Under the pieces are notes generated by a model, which saw only the letters and a list, made by a program, of their open reading frames with translations, did not search any database and was not told the origin of the DNA. Below, piece after piece: positions 18,501-27,078 of a DNA stretch of 64,000 nt. The stretch's first letter is position 1, and the number at the start of each line of letters is the position of its first letter. Both the position numbers and the translations under genes were made by a program. The DNA is from Alphaproteobacteria bacterium (lineage in GTDB: Bacteria; Pseudomonadota; Alphaproteobacteria; DSM-16000; Inquilinaceae): contig JANQGH010000098.1 in assembly GCA_028277405.1 (NCBI GenBank), positions 223,922-287,921 on the forward strand. The letters are read 5' to 3'.

Positions 18501-21500
18501 CTGACGTGGCCTTTCAACCAGGTTTCGGCTTCTTGCCGGGTGACTTCGGAAGCCTCGCGTATCTGCGCTAGCGTCTCAGACTGCGCCTGCCGCACCATCT
18601 GTAGGCACAGCAACTTGCGACGGCGGATGGTTCCGGCCGCTTTCGTGGCGAGTGCGTTGCAGTCGGCTTCGTCAAATGCCTTGGCGCGGTCGATCGTGGA
18701 CTTGGCTCTCGTCATCAGCCCCTGGACACTGCTCACCAGATCGGCGGCGTCGCCGGTCAGCCAGGTATTGAGACGTGTTGCCGTCCCAGGTTGCGCCAAG
18801 TCCTCCAGCTTACCCAGAAGGTCATCGAGCTGTTCTACTGAAGGCGTCGTATCGGGGGTGAGGCCCGCAAGCGCGGTGGCTACGTCGTCATAGACGGTTA
18901 GGCCCTCGGTCGCCGTTTCGCGGGTGCGCGGCAGCACCAGATCGGGGCGTAGCTGTTCTTCGAGTTTGCCAAACTCTCCGCGTTCTTCGATATGGCCGAC
19001 GACATCACCCCAACCGTCCGCCGTGCCACCAGCGGCCCGCAGCAGCGTCACCGCTTCCAGGCCCGCGAATATCGGCTTTTCGCCGCGTTCGGCGTTGATG
19101 CGCGAGCGTGTGGGCGAAGGGGCCAGCCGCCAGGTGAACCGTTTCAGCCCCGGCAGGATGCGCGCAGCGGCCGGACGACGGATGACCTTCGCGGGCGGAT
19201 CGGAATCGTCCAGCGAGTCTACGGGCTGATCCGCCACATCGATGAGACGCTGCACCGCCTCGGGCATGCCAAAGCCGCTGGTATCGACACCATAGCGAAC
19301 CGGCCAGGCGTCAGTGTCGGACGTGGTGCGCGCAGCCGCCGGATCGGTGTAGAAATAGAGGTTGGCAACATCCAGGCATTCCTGGCTCGCCTGCGCCGTG
19401 GCGCTGTTTCCCTCGGCGACTGTCAGGAACGCGACATCGGGATAAGGATAAATCTGCGGGCGGACCTCCGCTTCGCCCCGGTTCCACAGGGGCACCTCCC
19501 AGCCCGTATCGCCGACATCGCGGCCCCACGCACTGTTGACGTGGATGATGCGCGAATTGAAGCGGACTTCTTCCAGACAGCCGCGTGTGCGCGGAACGAC
19601 ATCGGGCATATCGGGATAGCGACGGCTGGGCTGCAGGATCTCGACGAACTCCTCGACCTTGCGCAACACAGGGCGGTGGGTGCGTGTGGGTTGATCTGGT
19701 TCGGGGGTGAACTGTGGCGAGGCGGCCGTGGTGCGCTCATACACCACCACATGTTTGGCGCGGTGCCACAATCCGGCGATGCGGCCCAGGACTTCGACCC
19801 GCTGTTTGTGTAGGAAACCGTCGCGGGTTTCCGTGATGATGGTTACGACGTCGTTGAGGAACCGTGCCGTCTGGTCGCCGCTATCGCCCAGCGGCGAGAG
19901 GGCGACCGCCTCCAGCGTGCCGCTGGACCCGACCGGATTGCCGGCCAGGATCCGCGCGATGTTAGCGGACTCCAGCGGCCACAGCGCTCCGCCAGACAGG
20001 CCATGCGGATGAAAACGCGCAGGCGCCAGCTCGGGAGGCTCTGCCTCGGTCGCGTCGATCTCGCCGGATTTGACCGGCGGGGCAAGCAGCGCCGTGCTGC
20101 GGAGTGCAAAACTTAGCCCCGTATCGAAACGTGCCGGCACAAACGGGTTTTCGCGCCTGGCGTCCAGCGTCCAGACTTCGAGCCGCTCGGGCCTCTGTTC
20201 GAAGGCTTCGCGCAGGCGCTTCCAGCGTTGGAACAGGGTCGATTTTGGGTCCCCGTCATCATCGCCGACCATCGCGCCCGTCAGCGCCTTCAACTCGGCG
20301 ATGCGCGGGCCGGGGCGGCCATCGGCATTTTCCGGGATCAGCAGCCCGGTGGACAAGCCGTAGAGCAGTTCGGTGCGCAAGGCCGAGATCTTCATACCCA
20401 GGCCGAAATCACCGCGCTGGCGGAACAGCGCGCGACCGGCATATTCAGGCAGCAGGAAGTCGCGCGGCAGATCGCTGGGATCGACCCATAACGCAGTCGG
20501 CGGGGACAGGCGCGTGTCAAGCACGTGTCGGCGTTCAACGTTACCGTCCGGGGCCGGGGCCGGGGGGATCACCGCGCTTCGTTGATGGGGATCGTGCAGT
20601 TCCAGCATGCCGGGTTTGTCGGCGTCCTCGCCCGTTGCGCCTGCCGGGCGCAGGAACAGATAGGTATCGGACCCTTTTTGCAGGCGCCATTCGCGTGCAT
20701 CGCCGTTGAAGGTAGCGACGGGGCTTTCGGCCTCATTGGCCGACGATAGTGGCCTGCGGCTAAAGCGATAGACCGAGAACGGCTTTTGACTGAGTACGGT
20801 GAATGTCGCCGAATCGTGACCGTCATCGCCGGTATTCTCAAACAGCTCTGCTTTCAACAGGCGATCCTGATCATCGCGAAGTTCTTCGGTCACGATCAGC
20901 CGGAACGGCGCGACAGTGCCGGTCGGGTCCGCTGCCGCCAGAGGCGTTTCCCTGATCAGAAGGTCGCTGGGACGCTCGTCGCGGTCGCCATGGGGAATGT
21001 CTGTGGTGACCGGTTGGGCGCTATCGATGGCAAAGGCCATCTTCCATGCAACGTTGAGGGTCGGCATCGCCCGGGCCGCCAAGCGCCGGTTGACCCGCCG
21101 CCGGTCGCGCCGTGTGATCACGAGTTGGCTTCTGTCAGACGACCGTAGGCTTTGGGCTGGCGGGGCGTCGACCAGCAGGCGTCCGCTACGGCTGAACCCC
21201 AATGAACCAAGCCGCGCTTCCAGCCCGCTGAAATGGTCGCCCGGTCCGTGCGGCGTCATCGAAGCGGCGTCATCGTTGCCGATGGCAAAAAACACGCCGC
21301 TCTCTGTCTCCTCGGCCTCTTGCGCCCGGTCGTGATAGCCGATGCGGATGTGGTTGTGATGCGTTTCGAGATCTGGATTGGGGACGCTGTCGTCAAACCA
21401 AGGGAGCACCATCCGCGGCGACAAAGGGGGATCAGCTTCCAGTGGCAATGTCCACGGCTTGTTGGACGGCCAGCCATCTGACTTCCGCAATCCGAAGAAT

Positions 21501-23017
21501 TTCAGATCGCGATCGCCTGCCACCAGCGCATCTCTGTCCACCGTGATGCCGAAATGGGCGACGGGCGCCGACGCGGCATCCTCTCGGTTGATCGCGACCT
21601 TGCTGGTGAGGGTAAAGGCACTTGTCAGACCCTTTGCATGGCCGATCAGCGGTACCTGCCAACGACTGCCGCGGGTCGGAACCGTCAGCGATGGCAGGAT
21701 CGATTGGGGCTGCCGGTCGGTCGCGACCAAAGCACGCGCCGTGTTCAGCGACAGGCGCGCGGCCTCTTCAAGCCCCCCGGCGCGCAGGATGAGACGGCCC
21801 TCTTCGTCAAGGGGCGGTGATCTCTCCGCCAGGCCAAGCACGCGGTTCGACAGTTCAGCGCTCGACGTCCAGCGAAGGCTGGCGTGAATGTCGGCTTTGG
21901 CCAGCAGCGTTTCGTTAACGGCGCCGGTAGGACTGCCGCGCGAGAAGAGAGATTTAAGAACGAGCGCGTCAGTGAGTTTGACGCCCCAGTGACATTCCAC
22001 CAGCACGCTGCGCTGGTCGACCTCGACCATCCCGCCAAGATGGTCGTCAAGATCAAGTCGGGCTTTGTTTCCGCTGTCGAGGTCTATATGAGGTCCGCGC
22101 ACCAATGGCACCCTGCGTCGGCAGGCCACCGCGTAGTAAGGGGCGTTCTCGTCCCGTGTGAGCCTTTCGGATTTGAACTCAATGACATGGTCGGAGCCTG
22201 CATGCGCGGGCTGCCCATCGAAGCCCATTTTTGCCAACAAGGGCGCAAAGTCCGGTGCGCCGCGTGCTTCGCCAACCGGAACGACGTTGTTCCGGCCGCT
22301 GATGGTCGGGGCCAAGGCATAGGTGCCGAAAACCGTCCAATGACTTTTGATTATCGTGCTGTTACCCGGACCTATCAGCGTTTGGTTGGAGCGGATGAGA
22401 GAGAGGTCGATGGCTCGGGTCGTTGGATAGGTGCCGCCGATGCACAAGACCCCTGGCGCACCATCGGCCCGGTCAGCGCGGCTGCCGATCGGCAGCGGCA
22501 TGGCAAAGCCAAGCTCCAACCGCAGCGAGTAGGTTCCACCACTGCCAAAAGTTATCCGGGACGAGCGCTGCTCGTTGTTTTCCCTGAATCTCGGCACCAG
22601 CGGGAAGCGGCCGCTGGCGGTCTCGCTGGCGCTGTCTTCGAACTGGTCGAGACAAAGCGCGTCAAACAGATAGAGCCGGCGCCCCCTTCTTCCTTCAAGT
22701 GGTCTGGGAGGTTCGCTCACCCAGAACGTGACCTCGTCCTCTCGTTCCAGGTCGTTCTCGATCTGCTCTCGGGCCGCATCGATGAAGATGTTCCGTTCGA
22801 ACGGTGGAAGCCCGGCGATTTCGGGACGGTTGGGCAGATCAGCGCCATCGACCAGTCGCGAAACCCGAGCGAAGCTGCGAAGGGGTGTTTGGCCCGAGTA
22901 AGCGGAATGGAAGACCTCCACAAGATTTCCGCGGATCGGTCTTGCATTGTCTTCGTCGCGTTCGCGGCCCATCCGGAAGTTGCCGAACAGGCGGAACGAT
23001 CGATGCACGGTTGTCAT
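15533..23017 (-). CDS. Giant protein A (2494 aa) with long helical middle, unknown
   Basis: 2494 aa from ATG 23017 with GGGAG at good spacing, 53 nt after the Hedgehog-domain gene. Three zones are visible. Residues 1 to about 1350 are mixed, charged and beta-rich. Residues about 1370-2080 are almost all alpha-helical, rich in Ala, Glu, Arg and Asp with few Gly or Pro, resembling a long coiled coil or helical-bundle rod. Residues about 2150-2494 hold amphipathic and hydrophobic Gly-rich stretches (FIIGGTGYIQVDTEY; ALGFAFGPIAGGVFISLSVALRY; VSVVLVVAGNVSLWGIATIYIGLMLSM) that look like membrane-inserting beta-hairpins or helices. No signal peptide. This rod-plus-hydrophobic-tail plan suggests a structural or surface/injection machine, but no family is recognised. 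Confidence 0.85.
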   Translation of the reverse strand: MTTVHRSFRLFGNFRMGRERDEDNARPIRGNLVEVFHSAYSGQTPLRSFARVSRLVDGADLPNRPEIAGLPPFERNIFIDAAREQIENDLEREDEVTFWVSEPPRPLEGRRGRRLYLFDALCLDQFEDSASETASGRFPLVPRFRENNEQRSSRITFGSGGTYSLRLELGFAMPLPIGSRADRADGAPGVLCIGGTYPTTRAIDLSLIRSNQTLIGPGNSTIIKSHWTVFGTYALAPTISGRNNVVPVGEARGAPDFAPLLAKMGFDGQPAHAGSDHVIEFKSERLTRDENAPYYAVACRRRVPLVRGPHIDLDSGNKARLDLDDHLGGMVEVDQRSVLVECHWGVKLTDALVLKSLFSRGSPTGAVNETLLAKADIHASLRWTSSAELSNRVLGLAERSPPLDEEGRLILRAGGLEEAARLSLNTARALVATDRQPQSILPSLTVPTRGSRWQVPLIGHAKGLTSAFTLTSKVAINREDAASAPVAHFGITVDRDALVAGDRDLKFFGLRKSDGWPSNKPWTLPLEADPPLSPRMVLPWFDDSVPNPDLETHHNHIRIGYHDRAQEAEETESGVFFAIGNDDAASMTPHGPGDHFSGLEARLGSLGFSRSGRLLVDAPPAQSLRSSDRSQLVITRRDRRRVNRRLAARAMPTLNVAWKMAFAIDSAQPVTTDIPHGDRDERPSDLLIRETPLAAADPTGTVAPFRLIVTEELRDDQDRLLKAELFENTGDDGHDSATFTVLSQKPFSVYRFSRRPLSSANEAESPVATFNGDAREWRLQKGSDTYLFLRPAGATGEDADKPGMLELHDPHQRSAVIPPAPAPDGNVERRHVLDTRLSPPTALWVDPSDLPRDFLLPEYAGRALFRQRGDFGLGMKISALRTELLYGLSTGLLIPENADGRPGPRIAELKALTGAMVGDDDGDPKSTLFQRWKRLREAFEQRPERLEVWTLDARRENPFVPARFDTGLSFALRSTALLAPPVKSGEIDATEAEPPELAPARFHPHGLSGGALWPLESANIARILAGNPVGSSGTLEAVALSPLGDSGDQTARFLNDVVTIITETRDGFLHKQRVEVLGRIAGLWHRAKHVVVYERTTAASPQFTPEPDQPTRTHRPVLRKVEEFVEILQPSRRYPDMPDVVPRTRGCLEEVRFNSRIIHVNSAWGRDVGDTGWEVPLWNRGEAEVRPQIYPYPDVAFLTVAEGNSATAQASQECLDVANLYFYTDPAAARTTSDTDAWPVRYGVDTSGFGMPEAVQRLIDVADQPVDSLDDSDPPAKVIRRPAAARILPGLKRFTWRLAPSPTRSRINAERGEKPIFAGLEAVTLLRAAGGTADGWGDVVGHIEERGEFGKLEEQLRPDLVLPRTRETATEGLTVYDDVATALAGLTPDTTPSVEQLDDLLGKLEDLAQPGTATRLNTWLTGDAADLVSSVQGLMTRAKSTIDRAKAFDEADCNALATKAAGTIRRRKLLCLQMVRQAQSETLAQIREASEVTRQEAETWLKGHVRNATRDLFEQATQGLGDVRGGVATARAVVGDWRADAVAALARARARVAALRNAYDFSKPWSRNRLDQALVRLQNQFDAADKEALAALDEARLRLATELDSAANGVGARVTQTIARILRTERKLLARYDSFQHGILVRAKAASDAIDKLPTEDDLNAKFDDLAAKANAIGDAQIRQRAVRTLEVLRTAIDRTNIDDRKTDAQGHIDLTRQFIQDSIEKISGTTQSAASEASNSLREVEGLIAATKAAADEFVDAQTLELRAITRSLHGELVRTSTDIQTALEDQKGVWVKELDVIKDAFERALALIDANTGLVERAAGQALGAADQWLAMFETRLRTAENLLKTKLSEQFTIQVINPAVNAVFDTTNWPDTDAAVKAHAINVVQTLTDRFEAELDAFSEVPLSQISEAQDACIALVGYKAKFFEGIDALAVRAETELKAVLCTFKHKIEEVKGNLGRWSDHADDIIRGTEELLDTTNEIANQLAEAGENARAYVDRGAEILAAAADAKPAELPGLALQLITAATQAPEIAAFRTNADRIRVLMNEAEKVLKTPAIRGSLDQLGDALKALGLDFNFQQFGDQFDLKAIGDDSKTLLRRLIPDIGGIKLSDMLPRAAVPGGLANAVKLTHDLDTKAGRAWVQADVNVPLPGRETLFSIGPFTLFLRDSRLNAFVRAEASKDQKEAALSDQALLITNIDAVVAGQVMVTLEDVAISYSSREQLEFALDPKKIRIHQSLRFIQDTLGSLFGDELGGLKFLKEGGIPVGVEHQFSIPPISLMYGTSGVSNLQISNRFSLRAFPDFIIANRFNLSRRELPFLFSIFIIGGTGYIQVDTEYRPFDKRLMVAVEAAAGGSAALGFAFGPIAGGVFISLSVALRYQKRLGSGPKANDGLSVSVVLVVAGNVSLWGIATIYIGLMLSMTYHESGRIDGLGQLSVELRISRWFKLRYSTQVRYRLRNGRTETQVTSETSTSGKYTQALKKFEALDKARKSL

Positions 23018-23070
23018 CCGAAATCTCCCAAACCCAGCTGGGGAAGTTAACTATCTGAAATCACTAAAAA

Positions 23071-24048
23071 TCAGGCTCTGACGGATACATGGATATGGCT
23101 GGAATCTTCGAAGTAGACCCAGTCAAACCCAGCCTCCACCGCGAGACGGCCTAGGCGGCCCAGCTTTTCGCCGTCTCTGGGGGAGGTGGTCAGGTCGGCG
23201 GCGCGGCCTTCATAGTGCAGGGAGGTAGCGACATGCTCGTCGTCCTCGTCCCAGGCCTCGGTCACCCGCAGCTTGACGCCGCTCCACTCGTTGGCGACCG
23301 CGGCTGCGAGGATGTCCAGCTTTTCCATCAACCTTCTGGACATAAGCCGGTCAGCGCCGGTGCCTTCTTCATCCTTGAACACGATCAAGGCGTTCTGATT
23401 GGTGACCAACTGTGAGAATTCGGGATCTTCGCGCCGAATCTTCTTGACCAGTGGGCCGGAACTCTCTCTCTCGCTGGTGTTCGGGACCCTTTGTCCTTCG
23501 GTAAGATCACCGGTGCTGTGCTCAACACTGCTAAGCGCGCTTACGGAAGATCCGCTGCTGGGTGGATTCAGCCCGAAATAGGCATAGGTCGCCGAGACGG
23601 CCAGGCCCAGCCAGGTCGTGCCCATGTCACTCAGAGTCGGCTGGATGCCGGGATAGATCATCACACCGACAAGCAATGCCGCTAAGCCGGTGACGATCCA
23701 GATGAACAGGTATGCTCCGGCAAAAAAGTTCGTCCACGTTTCCTGACTGCGCGAGCGCAGTGCGACCCCGGCAATTGATGGTGTCGCTCCCGGCCGGGTG
23801 ACGCTGAGAACCGCAATAACCAACGCCGAGACAAGGCCACCGACAGTGGTGGCCACATAGGTCGCTCCTTCGGGCACCAGCGGATCTGGTGGCACCTGGC
23901 ATTCATTCTGCGCCGGGCCAGCCTGCCCGCAATTTGCAACCCAATAGGCGATCGTCTCAATGACCAACCATGCGACGGTGCCCAGATATAAAAAAAGAAG
24001 AACAAATGCAATAAAACCACCAAAGAAAATAGAGATTCCGCCACGCAT
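23071..24048 (-). CDS. Membrane-anchored bacterial Hedgehog signalling (N-terminal) domain protein
   Basis: 325 aa from ATG 24048 with GAGGG upstream. Four hydrophobic helices lie at about residues 5-35, 62-83, 106-131 and 141-160, then a Ser-rich linker, then about residues 188-325 match animal Hedgehog signalling domains closely: FKDEEGTGADRLM, GVKLRVTEAWDED, SLHYEGRAADLTTS, LAVEAGFDWVYFE, HIHVSV. By alignment to Sonic hedgehog, the calcium ligands (E227, E228, D233, E264, D267, D269) and zinc ligands (H278, D285, H320) are all present, as are E314, H318 and H272. No Hint/hog autoprocessing domain follows, and the Cys that is palmitoylated in animals is absent. The fold belongs to the LAS/M15 peptidase group, so a zinc peptidase role on peptidoglycan or protein is possible. 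First gene of an operon with two giant proteins. Confidence 0.95.
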   Translation of the reverse strand: MRGGISIFFGGFIAFVLLFLYLGTVAWLVIETIAYWVANCGQAGPAQNECQVPPDPLVPEGATYVATTVGGLVSALVIAVLSVTRPGATPSIAGVALRSRSQETWTNFFAGAYLFIWIVTGLAALLVGVMIYPGIQPTLSDMGTTWLGLAVSATYAYFGLNPPSSGSSVSALSSVEHSTGDLTEGQRVPNTSERESSGPLVKKIRREDPEFSQLVTNQNALIVFKDEEGTGADRLMSRRLMEKLDILAAAVANEWSGVKLRVTEAWDEDDEHVATSLHYEGRAADLTTSPRDGEKLGRLGRLAVEAGFDWVYFEDSSHIHVSVRA

Positions 24049-24844
24049 AGCATTTCCCTCTCAGGTGAATGACGGCGCCGCGCGCATCGGTCCAATCTAC
24101 CCTGTCTTTCGGGTTTTCGATCGGTTTGGCGTATCAGTACCCAACGCTGCGCGAACGCTTCTCGTCTCAGCCGATGGAATTTTGAAGTATATCATATTTT
24201 TAATGGTATATACAACTAATATGGGTCTCTTATCTCCGCGCTCGTGCGAGCAGCTCGCAACGGTCTCGTGACAACCTGGTCTCAGTACCGCAGGTCCATT
24301 AGCTGCATCTGGCGAGGGCCAGGTCACAGGATGAGCGTGAGGCATGACCTGCGAGGGCAGGGTGACAGCAGCGCCGGTTGTTGGGGGCCCCCAGTACCGG
24401 CTCAGGAAGAACGGCCGCGCCGTTGACTCCATCGCGGTCAACTGACGGCCGAGACCGCCGGCCCATGTGGTGCCCGGCTAAGAACCTTGGTTGGACAACG
24501 GCTTGCCGCTGGGTGGAAGGCCACGTTACTATAAGGGTTCCGGCGCTCGCCCAGCCATCAAGTATAGTCTAATAGTAGAATTTGCATGACGTAGTATTGA
24601 ATTTTGGACGCATTTAGTAGAGTGAGAGCCAATTCTCGTACTCATTGAGAGCCCGACGGGTTTCATCTGTCGATCTGCATGGGAGAATGTTTGCTCTCCT
24701 ATACAGCCATGATTGTTATCTCTGGATAATTGTAAGTTTCTGCGGTAAGTATTCACCAGGTCAGAAACAGGCGCTTCGCCGGCGAGGGGGCCGCCAAGTG
24801 TGCTGAATGCACACTGGGGCAGCGGAGGCGTAGGGGTGGCAACG
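24049..24844. other. Intergenic region between Hedgehog operon and cyclase gene
   Basis: About 800 nt between divergent genes. It contains the AT-rich candidate promoter at 24186-24215 and a second AT-rich patch at 24555-24630. Short open frames exist on both strands but lack ribosome sites and known motifs, so I call none. Confidence 0.6.
24186..24215 (-). promoter_or_regulatory. Candidate sigma-70 promoter for Hedgehog operon
   Basis: On the minus strand TTGTAT is followed after 18 nt by TATACT (five of six matches to the -10 consensus), in an AT-rich island about 140 nt before the ATG of the Hedgehog-domain gene. The -35 match is weak. Confidence 0.4.
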
Positions 24845-26620
24845 ATGAAGCGGAGCTTGACGGCAATCCTGTTTGCCGATGCGGTCGGCTATAGCCGTCA
24901 TATGCGCGAGTCCGAGCAGCTCGCCGTTCGCAGCATCGTTTTCCATATCTCGGCCATCAAGCACCTGATCGACAACGCCGGCGGCACCTATCATGGCGGC
25001 TCCGGCGACAGCGTGCTGGCGACCTTCAACAGTGTGCGCGACGCGGTCCGTTGCGCACGGACCATTCAGGCCCGCGAGCCGGCTCCGGACGATTTGCTCG
25101 ATATCCAGTTCCGCATCGGCATCCACATCGGCGATATGGTCGAGGTCGAGGGCGAACTGCACGGCGACAGCGTCAACATCGCGGCCCGCTTGGAACCCAT
25201 TGCCCCCCCCGGCGGCATTTGCGTTTCGCGGTCGGTGTATGATGCGTTGAGGGGTGAGGCCGAGTTCGCTTTCATTTCGCTCGGTCGGCCAAACCTGAAA
25301 TATGTCGGTGAAGATCTGGAGGTCTTCGCAATCGAGGATGCGGATACAACCACGCGATCTGGGGATGCAGGAACGGCGAAGTTGTCCAAAGCCGTCAGTT
25401 TGCGATCGTCGCGCTACGCCAGAGCTCAATGGCTGCAACCCGGTCCGCAACAGCCATCCATTCTCGTAAGACCGTTCGCTGCTCTGGGCGATGACACGCA
25501 AACGAAATTCTTCGCTATCGGATTCACCACCGACCTTATCTCTCGGCTTGCGCGATACCGCCATCTGGACGTTATCGGCCGGGCGTCCAGTTTTGACGTG
25601 GACGCCAGCGCGCTGGACGCGTCAGCGGCCGCGCGTGTCGACGTCAGGTACGTGGCCAGCGGCCAATTTCAGATCATAGGCACAAAGCTTCAGGCCACCG
25701 CGGTTCTGGTCGATGCTCAAACCGAAGTGGTTCTGTGGTCGGAAAGCTTCCGGCGGGATCTCGACGATATCTTCGCCGTTCAGGCCGAGATCGTCGAGAT
25801 CGTTGCGGCCGCCATGGCGGTCGAAATTGACCGGGTGGAGCTGGAGGCGGCTCGGGCGCGTGATCCGGATAATCTGGATGCCTATTCGCTCGTCATCCAT
25901 GGCCGACTGGAGAACATGGAGGATGGTGCGACAGGACGCACCGCAACGGATCGCGCGATGCGGTTTTTCACCAACGCGGTGGAACTCGCACCCAGCTACT
26001 CGTCGGCCTTGGCCGGCATTGCCCGTGCGCATTCGGTCCGATGGCGTTTTGGCTGGAGCGACGATCGAAACAAGAGCATGGAAAACGCCGTCCAGTATGC
26101 CTTACGGGCCGTCGACGCAGACCAGCGCGACGCGATCGCCCATGCTGGGCTCGCCTTTGTCCGTTTGTATCGGCGCGAGCACGACCGGTCGCTGGCCGCC
26201 TATGAGCAGGCCTTGAGATTGAACCCGTCGGACGTCGAGATCATCGCGTCCTACGCCGACGCACTGAAACATTATGGCGAGCCCGAACGCGCAGTCCCAT
26301 TGTTCGAAAAGGCGCTGCGCCTAAATCCGCTACGGCCGGACCTCTACCTCAGCGACATGGCGCACGCGTACTTCCTCCAGGGCGATTACGAGACCGCCAT
26401 CCGAACAATTCACCAAATGCGCCAGCCGCTTACCGCGCAACGCGTGTTGACGGCGTCCCTCATGCTTGCCGGTCGTGAGCATGAGGGACGTCGCGAAGCC
26501 GAAATCCTGCGCAGGCACCTGCCCGGCTTCTCAGCGGCGGAGTGGTGCAAGATCGTGCCCGACCGACTGCCCGAACACTCCGCGATGTTGCAGGAAGGGT
26601 TGGAGCGGGCGGGGTTTTGA
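24845..26620 (+). CDS. Class III adenylate/guanylate cyclase with TolB-like and TPR regions
   Basis: 591 aa from ATG 24845 (AGGGG upstream); an in-frame GTG at 24800 is less likely. The cyclase catalytic domain is at residues 1 to about 165: metal-binding Asp12 in ILFADAVGYS, Asp55 in GGSGDSVLATF, and the transition-state Asn/Arg in HGDSVNIAARLE, so it should be active. Next comes a TolB-N-like region (PSILVRPFAALGDD...FTTDLISRLARY..L.VIGR) and then several TPR-like helical repeats to the end (for example YEQALRLNPSDVEIIASYADAL). No membrane segment. It probably makes cAMP in response to an interaction sensed by the C-terminal part. A Crp/Fnr-type protein with a cyclic-nucleotide pocket is encoded 5 kb away. 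Confidence 0.9.
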   Translation: MKRSLTAILFADAVGYSRHMRESEQLAVRSIVFHISAIKHLIDNAGGTYHGGSGDSVLATFNSVRDAVRCARTIQAREPAPDDLLDIQFRIGIHIGDMVEVEGELHGDSVNIAARLEPIAPPGGICVSRSVYDALRGEAEFAFISLGRPNLKYVGEDLEVFAIEDADTTTRSGDAGTAKLSKAVSLRSSRYARAQWLQPGPQQPSILVRPFAALGDDTQTKFFAIGFTTDLISRLARYRHLDVIGRASSFDVDASALDASAAARVDVRYVASGQFQIIGTKLQATAVLVDAQTEVVLWSESFRRDLDDIFAVQAEIVEIVAAAMAVEIDRVELEAARARDPDNLDAYSLVIHGRLENMEDGATGRTATDRAMRFFTNAVELAPSYSSALAGIARAHSVRWRFGWSDDRNKSMENAVQYALRAVDADQRDAIAHAGLAFVRLYRREHDRSLAAYEQALRLNPSDVEIIASYADALKHYGEPERAVPLFEKALRLNPLRPDLYLSDMAHAYFLQGDYETAIRTIHQMRQPLTAQRVLTASLMLAGREHEGRREAEILRRHLPGFSAAEWCKIVPDRLPEHSAMLQEGLERAGF

Positions 26621-26647
26621 AGAGCAACGATTCGTAATGCCAATCTG

Positions 26648-27031
26648 CTAGCATTGACTTACGACAGAGAGTTCAGCAGTAGGAGAGAAGTTAGAATCAT
26701 AGGATACAGCTGCTAGACTACCACCGCTATCGTAGAGCTCAAAGAAGCGGTTAGCCGAATCGGGAACGCTAGTAGTATTAACTAATGCCCTGCACTTGTC
26801 TTTCTGATACCCATAGACTTCGACGGGATTCGTAATCAAGAAGGTGTTGTCTTCTACAAGATTGTTTCCGCTTGAGTCCAAAACCAACACCTTTGCTCTC
26901 AAGCGACTCTCATCGACGCCCTCGGACATAAGAATACGCAGCGTGAACTGCCCTTTCACGAACTGATGCTTGTTAGGACTCCCGCATTGGATGCCTGGAT
27001 TAGCGCGAAACACTTCGATGTTTTTGACCAT
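26648..27031 (-). CDS. Hypothetical protein at end of YcaO/TfuA operon
   Basis: 127 aa starting at ATG 27031, chosen because GGAG lies six bases before it; ATGs at 27037 and 27043 are alternatives. I recognise no family. It has no leading hydrophobic signal and is predicted to be beta-rich (FTLRILMSEGV, RAKVLVLDSSGNNLVEDNTF). Three cysteines are visible, including the final residue. DNA here is clearly more AT-rich than the flanking genes, suggesting recent acquisition. It is 47 nt after the upstream gene stop and convergent with the cyclase gene. Confidence 0.6.
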   Translation of the reverse strand: MVKNIEVFRANPGIQCGSPNKHQFVKGQFTLRILMSEGVDESRLRAKVLVLDSSGNNLVEDNTFLITNPVEVYGYQKDKCRALVNTTSVPDSANRFFELYDSGGSLAAVSYDSNFSPTAELSVVSQC

Positions 27032-27078
27032 TTCCATCTCCATGATGAGACATCGTGCCGTCAAGATTCAGGTTTTCA

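Noticed and set aside
9393..23017. Giants as NRPS/PKS, RTX adhesins or phage tail proteins
   Set aside because: No adenylation, ketosynthase, GGxGxD repeat or recognisable tail motif seen.
24097..24441. 114-codon minus-strand frame upstream of the Hedgehog gene
   Set aside because: No ribosome site, no recognisable features, and it spans the likely promoter.
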